This document shows positions 57,605 through 64,000 of a stretch of DNA of 64,000 nt, piece after piece (positions within the stretch are counted from its first letter, which is position 1; the number at the start of each line of letters is the position of its first letter). Position numbers and translations under genes: made by a program. The stretch is taken from contig NZ_JAPEPZ010000001.1 of NCBI RefSeq assembly GCF_026339875.1, forward strand, positions 2,170,001 through 2,234,000, given 5' to 3'. Origin of the DNA: Streptomyces sp. NBC_01571 (GTDB lineage: Bacteria; Actinomycetota; Actinomycetes; Streptomycetales; Streptomycetaceae). The notes beneath the pieces are model-generated. The model was given only the letters and a program-made list of their open reading frames with translations. It had not been told where the DNA came from and ran no database searches.

Positions 57605-59080
57605 GTGCCGATCACCCGCTCCCACATCCGCGCGACCCTCGACAGCTACCTGACTCGGCACCCGCACGAGCGAGAGTCCCTGGCCGGCCTGTTTGCCGTC
57701 CTGGACGGGCCGGACGACCCGTCCAGCCGGGCGACTCTTCCCGGCCACGTCACCTGCAGCGCGGTCGTCATCGACCGAGACCGGCGCGTACTGCACATCG
57801 TCCACAAGGCCACTGGGCTGCTGCTCACCCCGGGCGGGCACGCCGAGGCGGACCGGAGCCTGATGGCCGCTGCTCTTCGGGAGGTGTCCGAGGAGACGGG
57901 CATCCGGCCCGGTGACCTGTGTCTGACCCCGCAGTTCCTGGGCGGCCCGATCGACATCGACGTGCACGGGATCGACGCCAATCCCGCAAAGGGCGAGCCG
58001 AGCCATCAGCACTTCGACTTCCGCTTCGCCTTCTACGTCAGCGCCGAGCAGCTGCCGCCGCTCAGGCTCCAGGACGAAGAGGTCTCGGGTTCCCAGTGGC
58101 TTGCGTTCGCCGACGTCAGGTCCCCAACGCTGCGGGCCAAGCTGTTGGACGCCGAAGCCGATGGGCTCGACGGGCAGCCGGAGCCAGTCAACGCGTCGGC
58201 TCTGGTCCACGACGGCTTCGGACGCTACCTGCTTCATCTCAGGGATCTGCGGGAGGGCATCTGGGCGCCCGGGGTCTTCGACCTCCTGGGAGGCGGGCGC
58301 GAAAGGGATGACCGGTGCCTGGAGGACACCTTGCGGCGGGAGCTCGCCGAGGAGGCCCCCGGCCTTGCACCGGTGGGCTTGGCGCCCTACGCAGTCGAAG
58401 AGGCGACGAGCGTCGACGGCCTCGCGGTGCCGATCAAGGTCTTCACGGCCCGCTGGAGCGGACACCCCGACACGGCGGACCTACAAGAGGGCGTCCTTCT
58501 GCAATGGTTCACCCCCGACATGCTGGACCGACTACCCATGAGTCCCGGTCTCGGCGACCTGATCCGCCGCCACGCGGCCGAGCACCCCCCGGCCGGCAGC
58601 CCGCCGGACCGCATCCGCCCACTGCACGAAGAGGCACCGGAGGGGACCGAACTCCACATCATCGGCGTCCACCTTCACCTCCAGGACGAGCAGGGCCGGA
58701 TCCTCCTCGGACTGCGCCATCCCGACTCGGCCTTCGCACCGGACGAATGGCACTTTTTGGCAGGCCATTGCGAGAGGAAAGCCGCCATCAGCTGTTTGGT
58801 GCGCGAAGCTCAGGAGGAGGCCGGGCTGATCATCGATCCCGGTGACATCGAGCTCGTGCATGTGGTCCACCACGTCGACTCGCCGACGGCGCGGGCACGG
58901 ATCGCCCTCGTCTTCCAGGCCCGGGCATGGTCCGGTACCCCGCAACTCCTGGAGCCCGACCGGTGCGTGGCGTGGCGGTGGTTCAGCCCGCAGGATCTTC
59001 CGGCAAAGGTCGTGCCGTACACCCGCCTGGCGATCGAAGGCATCGTCGCGGGCCGCCCGTACACCCAGACGGGCTGGTGA
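57605..59080 (+). CDS. Triple NUDIX-domain protein
   Basis: 491 residues carrying three NUDIX domains in a row. Boxes: GGHAEADRSLMAAALREVSEETGI (near residue 80), LGGGRERDDRCLEDTLRRELAEEAPGL (near 230) and AGHCERKAAISCLVREAQEEAGL (near 390). Domains 1 and 3 keep REXXEE; domain 2 has RELAEEAP, with the final Gly shifted. I prefer GTG 57605 (V-PITRSHIRATL, GAGG upstream); GTG 57494, overlapping the transporter stop, would add a Pro-rich tail. Three fused NUDIX units are unusual. With the HIT and kinase genes next door it suggests nucleotide or nucleotidyl-sugar metabolism. Confidence 0.87.
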   Translation: MPITRSHIRATLDSYLTRHPHERESLAGLFAVLDGPDDPSSRATLPGHVTCSAVVIDRDRRVLHIVHKATGLLLTPGGHAEADRSLMAAALREVSEETGIRPGDLCLTPQFLGGPIDIDVHGIDANPAKGEPSHQHFDFRFAFYVSAEQLPPLRLQDEEVSGSQWLAFADVRSPTLRAKLLDAEADGLDGQPEPVNASALVHDGFGRYLLHLRDLREGIWAPGVFDLLGGGRERDDRCLEDTLRRELAEEAPGLAPVGLAPYAVEEATSVDGLAVPIKVFTARWSGHPDTADLQEGVLLQWFTPDMLDRLPMSPGLGDLIRRHAAEHPPAGSPPDRIRPLHEEAPEGTELHIIGVHLHLQDEQGRILLGLRHPDSAFAPDEWHFLAGHCERKAAISCLVREAQEEAGLIIDPGDIELVHVVHHVDSPTARARIALVFQARAWSGTPQLLEPDRCVAWRWFSPQDLPAKVVPYTRLAIEGIVAGRPYTQTGW

Positions 59081-59086
59081 GCCCCT

Positions 59087-59608
59087 GTGACGCTCCCACC
59101 GACACCCAGCTCTTCCTGGCCTGAGCACTTCCTCGCGCACCGCGCCGGCCACCACTGCCCAATGTGCGGCAACGACTGGACGGCCGATGACATCGGATGG
59201 GGGCTGCTGCTGCACCGCGGCGAGGTGTCCCAGTCCTATCTCTGGCGCTCCGGGCGAGTCCGGGGCTACTCCATCACCATCGTGACCGCGCGCCACGTGG
59301 CCGAGCCCACCGAACTTTCGGACGACGAAGCCGCCGCCTTCTGGCGGGACACCCTCGCCCTGGGCCGCGCACTTGAGGCGCACTACCAGCCGTTGAAGAT
59401 GAACTACCTGCTCCTCGGCAACGCCATTCCGCATGCCCACCATCACGTCGTGCCGCGACGGGAGGCGGGTGCGGACCCGGCGCCGGGCGGCCCCTTGCCC
59501 TTCGACGTGCTCGACCTCGGGCGCCAGGAAGAGGCCCAACTACAGGCGGACGCCCGGGCGCTGCGCCGGCTGATGAACGGCCCCGGCAGGCCGGAGGCCG
59601 GGCATTGA
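59087..59608 (+). CDS. HIT-family protein
   Basis: 173 residues. PHAHHHVVPR is the histidine-triad (HxHxH) motif, and a CPMCGNDW zinc-type pair lies near the N-terminus. HIT proteins hydrolyse or transfer nucleotides on dinucleotide or nucleotidyl substrates. GTG 59087 follows the triple-NUDIX stop by 6 bases, and its own stop overlaps the next start. Confidence 0.88.
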   Translation: MTLPPTPSSSWPEHFLAHRAGHHCPMCGNDWTADDIGWGLLLHRGEVSQSYLWRSGRVRGYSITIVTARHVAEPTELSDDEAAAFWRDTLALGRALEAHYQPLKMNYLLLGNAIPHAHHHVVPRREAGADPAPGGPLPFDVLDLGRQEEAQLQADARALRRLMNGPGRPEAGH

Positions 59609-60639
59609 ACGCGCAGTTCGACGTCACGGCCGTGGCGGGAATCCTGGCGCTGCACTACCGCGTCGTCCCCACCGACGTCCGCGAAGGGCCGTCAGGGACC
59701 GCCACGTGCAACTACGTGGCCAAGGACGGCGACGGCCGCCGATGGTTTGTGAAGGCCTACCCAGAGCACGCTGACCTGGGCGCCGAGGGGCGCGCCCTCG
59801 AGCTGGCCGAGTTCGCCGCACTCGGCGGGGTCCCGGTGCCGGCGATGCGCCGGACCCTGGACGGCGACCTCATCGCCGTCGAAGGCGGCCTGGCGGTGGC
59901 CGTCACCGCGTTCGCCGAGGGCGCCGAGACAGCGGAAGGCGGCCTGCACGGCGAGCAGTGGGCCGCCGTCGGCGCGACCGTGGGCCGACTGCACCGCACG
60001 CTCGCGCGACATCCGGACGGGCCGCCGCGCCGCGCCCCGTCCCACGAGGTCTGTGACATCGAGCGGGGCCGCCAGCGCCTGGAACGGCTCCTCGACAGCT
60101 ACGCGAAGCAACCCCCGAGTTCCGCGTTCGGAGCGTGGTCGAGAGACGCCGCCCAACAACGGCTGGACGAACTCCCCGCAACGGCATCCATGCTCGAAGC
60201 ACTCCCCTTGACCCTGGCAGCGCAGATCGTCCATGGCGACCTGTCCTCCCTCAACCTGATGCTGAGAGGCGAGAAGGTCGCCGCGGTCGTCGACTTCCGG
60301 CCGCCGACGCACCGCAGCCCGATGTGGGAGCTGGGACGCATCGTGCTCGATCCGCGCACGGTCCTGACCGCCCCGGACTGGCCCACGGGCCTGGCCACGG
60401 CCGTCGCCGCCTACCGGGAGACCAACCCGGCCATGCCGGACGAGGACCTCATGACGGTGCCCCGGGTGGCGGCCGGCTACCTGGCCTGCTCGGTGTACCC
60501 GCTCTCGGAGCCGCTCGACGACCCAACCGCGGTCACCCCTCAGCTGGAGGCGTACGGGCGGGCCCGCCACGAGGCCCTGGGTGTGCTGTGCGCCCGCCTG
60601 GACGAGGCGGAGGAGGTGCTCCGTGACCAGCTCCGCTGA
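59605..60639 (+). CDS. Aminoglycoside-phosphotransferase-like kinase
   Basis: 344 residues of the APH/choline-kinase fold. WFVKAYPEHADLGAEGRALEL holds the ATP-binding Lys; IVHGDLSSLNLMLRGEKVAAVVDF provides HGDLSxxN and the DFG-like Asp; RSPMWELGRIVLDP follows. TTG 59605 overlaps the HIT stop, with GGAGG upstream. It would phosphorylate a hydroxyl on a small molecule, possibly for biosynthesis or self-resistance. Confidence 0.88.
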   Translation: MNAQFDVTAVAGILALHYRVVPTDVREGPSGTATCNYVAKDGDGRRWFVKAYPEHADLGAEGRALELAEFAALGGVPVPAMRRTLDGDLIAVEGGLAVAVTAFAEGAETAEGGLHGEQWAAVGATVGRLHRTLARHPDGPPRRAPSHEVCDIERGRQRLERLLDSYAKQPPSSAFGAWSRDAAQQRLDELPATASMLEALPLTLAAQIVHGDLSSLNLMLRGEKVAAVVDFRPPTHRSPMWELGRIVLDPRTVLTAPDWPTGLATAVAAYRETNPAMPDEDLMTVPRVAAGYLACSVYPLSEPLDDPTAVTPQLEAYGRARHEALGVLCARLDEAEEVLRDQLR

Positions 60640-62014
60640 CTCTCCCGCTCGGCTCCAGACGTCGCTGTGGCGGCACCGCAACTTCCGGACGTTCCTGATC
60701 GGTCAGAGCGCCAGCGTGACCGGCAGCTCGATCAGCTCGATGGTGATCCCGGTGATCGCCGTCCTGGAGCTGCACGCCACCACCTCTCAGGTGGCCTGGT
60801 TGGCGTTCCTTGGACTGCTGCCACCCGCGGTGCTCGCCCTGCACGCCGGGGCGCTCGCTGACCGCCATTCCAAGCAGCGCCAGATGATCATCGGGGATCT
60901 GGTCAGTGCGGCCGCACTGGCCACGGTGCCGGTGGCGGCAGCCCTCGACGCACTGACCCTGCCCCAGCTCATGGCGGTCGCCGTGGTGCAGGGCGCCGCG
61001 GGCGTGGTGCATGACGCGGCGGCCATCAGCATCCTGCCCAGCCTGGTCGACCGGTCCTTGATCCAGCGGAGCAACAGCCGGGTCGGCGCACTCTTCGCCA
61101 TCTCCGCGACCGGCGGCAGCAACCTCGGCGCCGCGCTGACCGCCTTGGTCGGACCGGCCCGAGCCCTGCTCGGAGACGTCCTCTCCTATCTCATCAGTGC
61201 CTGGTGCACCGCACGCATCCGCATGCCCAAGACCGACCGGGCACGTACCGGGGAGCGTCGGCTGTGGGCGGAGATCGGCGAGGGCGTGCGGTATGTACGC
61301 AGTGACGACCGGCTGCGTACCTTGACGCTGGTCAACGCGTCGACTTCCTTCGCCCTCGCACTGCTCAACACACTGTGGGCGCTGTACTTGCTGCGCACCC
61401 TTGCGATGAGCACCACGGCGTTCGGTGTCGTGCTGGGGCTCGGCGCCCTGGGCGCGGCCGCCGGCGCGCTCCTCGCCCCTGCCCTTGCTCGACGGATCGG
61501 GCCCGGGCCGATGATGCTGGCCGCGCTCGCGATCACGCCGGTGACCCAGATTCCGCTGCTGCTCGCCTCTCCCGGCCTTGGCTGGCAGATCGTGATCGGT
61601 GCGGCGCTGTTCGTGCAGTTGGCGTGCGCCGGTGCGGCGGGCACCACCCAGCGGTCAATCCGTCAGATCATCACCAACTCCCGCATGCAGGCACGGATGC
61701 AGGCGGTGAGCACTTGGCTGACATCGGGTGCCAGGCCGCTCGGCGCGCTGCTCGCCGGCGCACTGGGGACGTGGGCCGGTGTCCGGGCCGCCCTGGTCGT
61801 CGGTGCCTTTCTGCTCACTGTGCCGCTCCTGGTCCTGGCGCTCTCTCCGCTGCGCGGCCTGCGGCAGATGCCCGGTGCCCCGCCCGAGCGGGAGGAACCC
61901 GCGCCTGCCGAAGAACTACCGCGCCCCGGCCCTCCACCTCAGGTGCCGGCCCCTGGAGCGGCGGCCGCCGCAGACATCCGCCGTGAGAGCTCGTTGGACG
62001 GAGGCGCCACATGA
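60623..62014 (+). CDS. MFS exporter
   Basis: 463 residues with about 12 hydrophobic segments, of the EntS/MdfA-like DHA3 type: WRHRNFRTFLIGQSASVTGSSISSMVIP at the N-terminus, ALADRHSKQRQMIIGDL as motif A. A cytosolic Pro-rich tail of 60 residues ends the protein. GTG 60623 overlaps the kinase gene by 17 bases, with GGAGG upstream. Probably exports the local product. Confidence 0.9.
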   Translation: MTSSADSPARLQTSLWRHRNFRTFLIGQSASVTGSSISSMVIPVIAVLELHATTSQVAWLAFLGLLPPAVLALHAGALADRHSKQRQMIIGDLVSAAALATVPVAAALDALTLPQLMAVAVVQGAAGVVHDAAAISILPSLVDRSLIQRSNSRVGALFAISATGGSNLGAALTALVGPARALLGDVLSYLISAWCTARIRMPKTDRARTGERRLWAEIGEGVRYVRSDDRLRTLTLVNASTSFALALLNTLWALYLLRTLAMSTTAFGVVLGLGALGAAAGALLAPALARRIGPGPMMLAALAITPVTQIPLLLASPGLGWQIVIGAALFVQLACAGAAGTTQRSIRQIITNSRMQARMQAVSTWLTSGARPLGALLAGALGTWAGVRAALVVGAFLLTVPLLVLALSPLRGLRQMPGAPPEREEPAPAEELPRPGPPPQVPAPGAAAAADIRRESSLDGGAT

Positions 62015-63360
62015 CGGACCTGAACACCGGGGACACCACGCGACGGCCCGCTGACCCAACTGCGCACGCTCCAGCGACGCTTACCACTACGGACCCCTTC
62101 CACACGGAGACGGCAGAAGTCACCGGGTCCGCGGACAGCCGCGGCACCCGGGGTGATCGCGGTGCTGCTGCAGCCCGGGCAGCGATGGTCGCCCGCCTGG
62201 AGAAGGCCGGCGATCTGGCGGCCGGCCCGGTACGTGAGGCGCTGCTCGCCCTGCCGCGCGAGGTTCTGATGCCGCAGGCGTACGTACGGCGCAGTGCGCC
62301 GAGCGAGGAGCCGCCGCGGTGGGACCTGCTGGACTGGTCGGCGCCGCAGGACCGCCCCGAGCTGCTCGGGCTGCTGTACGGCGGGGCCAGTGTGCTCGTT
62401 CAGCACGACGGCGAGCCGTTGGTGGGCCGGGCGCGCGGGACGCGGTCGGGGGCGTCGATCACGTCAATGTCGACGGTGATGGGTCTGACCGCCTCGCTGC
62501 TGGAGGAGCTGGATCTGCGTCCGGGTCTGCGGGTGCTGGACGTCGGGACGGGAGCGGGAGTGACCGCCGCGGTGGCCTGCCAGGTCTGCGGCGACCAGGG
62601 GGTGGTCTGCCTCGACCGGGATCGGCACCTCACTGACGCGGCTGCGGCCCGGCTGGCCGATCTCGGGTTCCGTCCGGAGGTGGTGTGCGGGTCAGGAGAA
62701 CAGGGCGTTGCGGGGCGGGAGTTCGACCGGATCTTCGTGTCGTACACGGTGGAGCGCGTGCCCACGGCCCTCGTCGAACAGCTCGCTCCCGGGGGCAAAC
62801 TGCTGGCGCACGTGAGCAGTGCGTCCCCGTCGTGGCCCGGCCTCGCCGTTGTCGAGCGCACCGCCGACGGGCAGATTACGGCGGAGCTGCGGGCCGTGGA
62901 GTTCGCCCACCGGGCGGGACACGGCGTGGCGCGGATCTGGCTCACGAAGGAGTTCCGGCAGCGCATGGCCACCGAGCCGGGCACGTGGACTCAACGGAGC
63001 ATGCTGGCGCCGCCCCCGGACAGCAATCGCGGTTTCTGGCTGGCGGCCGACCATCTCCTCGGCGGTGGCCTGGTCCGGGACTTCGGCGCCGAGCACGTCG
63101 TGATCGGCGCGCCCGGCTGCGGATCCTGGATGCGCGCGGAGGCGGTGGGCCACCGGCGCTGGAGCGTCACCGTCAACGGGCCGCGGGACATCTGGAAAGA
63201 GATCCAGGACCTCGCCGACCGGTGGCGGGCCGCACGCTCCCCTGACCGCTACCGCCTCCTTTTCGATGCGGACGGTAGGCAGTGGGCCGCCTCCGAGTGC
63301 GGACGCCTGTCCTGGCAACTACCCGCCCCCCACCCGCTCGATGAGGGAGCCACTTCGTGA
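62011..63360 (+). CDS. PCMT-type (protein-L-isoaspartate) methyltransferase
   Basis: 449 residues. ALLALPREVLMPQAYVRR, the SITSMSTVMGLTASLLEELDLRPG substrate/AdoMet region, motif I VLDVGTGAGVTAAVAC, FDRIFVSYTVERVPTALVEQLAPGGKLLAHV, then a C-terminal extension of about 150 residues. This is the layout of PCMT homologues in lanthipeptide, lasso and graspetide clusters (OlvSA/LihM-like), which methylate Asp so that it rearranges to aspartimide or isoaspartate. It may act on a local peptide. Coupled by ATGA to the MFS gene and by GTGA to the next. Confidence 0.85.
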   Translation: MTDLNTGDTTRRPADPTAHAPATLTTTDPFHTETAEVTGSADSRGTRGDRGAAAARAAMVARLEKAGDLAAGPVREALLALPREVLMPQAYVRRSAPSEEPPRWDLLDWSAPQDRPELLGLLYGGASVLVQHDGEPLVGRARGTRSGASITSMSTVMGLTASLLEELDLRPGLRVLDVGTGAGVTAAVACQVCGDQGVVCLDRDRHLTDAAAARLADLGFRPEVVCGSGEQGVAGREFDRIFVSYTVERVPTALVEQLAPGGKLLAHVSSASPSWPGLAVVERTADGQITAELRAVEFAHRAGHGVARIWLTKEFRQRMATEPGTWTQRSMLAPPPDSNRGFWLAADHLLGGGLVRDFGAEHVVIGAPGCGSWMRAEAVGHRRWSVTVNGPRDIWKEIQDLADRWRAARSPDRYRLLFDADGRQWAASECGRLSWQLPAPHPLDEGATS

Positions 63361-64000
63361 CCTACCCCGACGGTCCCTTTCCGGGCCTCCCATCGGAGCA
63401 GGAGGCAATGTTCGAGGCCGCGGCCTCGACCTACGCCTGCCACCGTCCAGGCTTGCCGGACGCGGCGGTGCGCCTGCTCACCGACGCGCTGCGGGGCCGC
63501 CCTTCCCCGGTGCTGCTCGACCTGGGCACCGGGACCGGGCAGGTGCCCTTCGCGCTCCTGTCCGCCAGCGCCGGCCTGACGCACATCGAAGCGGTCGACG
63601 TCAGCCCGCAGATGCTGCGCCAGGCCGGGCAAGCCCTCGCCCCTGTGCTCGGCAACTGCACCCTCGCCCTGGTCCACGCGGCGGCCGACGCCTACGAGCC
63701 GCTCGCGACGCTGCCCGGCGAACCGGATTCCGGCCCGGACCTGATCACCTGCTGCCGGTCCTACCACTGGATGGACGGTCCGTCGGTCCTGGAGATGGCA
63801 GACCGGGTCGCCACACCGGGTGCCGCAGTGGCGATCATGGGCGACGGGAGCCTGTGGACCCACGACGCCGACTGGACCCGTGCGCTGCGCGAGCTGATCC
63901 AGCTCTACCTGGGCGACGAGCGCCGGGCGGGCGCCCGCAGTTCCTACGCCGAGCCCCGCCGCTCGTACCAGGAGGACCTTGCCGCCTCAGCGTTCAAGGA
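63357..64000 (+). CDS. Class I SAM-dependent methyltransferase, partial at window end
   Basis: Open from GTG 63357 to the end of the window (214 codons, no stop). Motif I is LLDLGTGTGQVPFALL (near residue 62), followed by IEAVDVSPQMLRQAG, LITCCRSYHWMDGPSVL and VATPGAAVAIMGDGSLW, the layout of a UbiE/Methyltransf_11-type small-molecule methyltransferase. GTG overlaps the previous stop. The C-terminus lies outside the window. Confidence 0.88.
   Translation, partial: MTYPDGPFPGLPSEQEAMFEAAASTYACHRPGLPDAAVRLLTDALRGRPSPVLLDLGTGTGQVPFALLSASAGLTHIEAVDVSPQMLRQAGQALAPVLGNCTLALVHAAADAYEPLATLPGEPDSGPDLITCCRSYHWMDGPSVLEMADRVATPGAAVAIMGDGSLWTHDADWTRALRELIQLYLGDERRAGARSSYAEPRRSYQEDLAASAFK

Overview
The window reads as a Streptomyces accessory region. 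GC is very high with strong third-position bias, many starts are GTG, and genes often overlap by ATGA or GTGA. It also carries a complete conservon, a DUF397 plus DUF5753-type regulator pair, DUF5999, CYP157/CYP154 P450s and IS1182, ISAs1 and IS1380 elements. No rRNA, tRNA, CRISPR array or replication origin was seen.

Layout. (1) 1-5542: a secondary peptidoglycan-precursor cassette, murC (frameshifted), murF, ddl, a fold-type II PLP enzyme and a C39-peptidase-like gene (nonsense-interrupted). (2) 5543-11275: hypothetical genes, a trpA remnant and an IS1380 element split by a fresh ISAs1 element. (3) 11276-23617: a GNAT, a DUF397/XRE pair under an 18-bp palindrome, an HTH regulator - asparaginase - PPC-domain - HTH/TPR operon broken by IS1182 copy A, a NUDIX hydrolase, an odd aldo/keto reductase with an anti-sigma-type ATPase, and small Streptomyces genes near GAAGTGGGG repeats. 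(4) 23789-31261: a GH15 gene coupled to a conservon (CvnA-D) followed by two P450s. (5) 31367-40346: a tightly coupled operon-like run with a double LuxR-type HTH protein, GNAT-like proteins, a DUF6624 protein, four consecutive endonuclease/exonuclease/phosphatase-fold paralogues, a DUF6302-like protein and a large regulator.

(6) 40429-55090 is the most interesting part, a candidate biosynthetic cluster around a 92-residue peptide (49616-49894, minus strand). The peptide consists almost wholly of seven 11-residue repeats with core LKxGMRPD, each holding one Lys, one Met, one Arg and at least one Asp. Around it lie a PRMT-like methyltransferase, a DDAH/amidinotransferase-fold hydrolase, an AGAT-like amidinotransferase, a haem-oxygenase-like diiron protein, a JmjC/cupin protein, a GFA (Mss4-like) protein, a membrane desaturase, a nitroreductase, an antiporter, a class II aaRS paralogue, a TauD-type dioxygenase and an AlkC-type DNA glycosylase. 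My reading, which is inference, is a ribosomal peptide pathway that modifies arginine and/or lysine guanidines. PRMT + diiron + cupin chemistry recalls N-methylarginine oxidation in streptozotocin biosynthesis, and AlkC would then repair alkylated DNA.

(7) 55375-64000: a 41-residue peptide coupled to an ABC exporter, a triple-NUDIX protein, a HIT protein, an APH-like kinase, an MFS exporter, a PCMT-type methyltransferase and a class I methyltransferase cut by the window end. These may extend the same cluster. Two near-identical, directly repeated IS1182 copies (17314-19022 and 50317-52026) bracket regions 4-6 but appear to be independent insertions.
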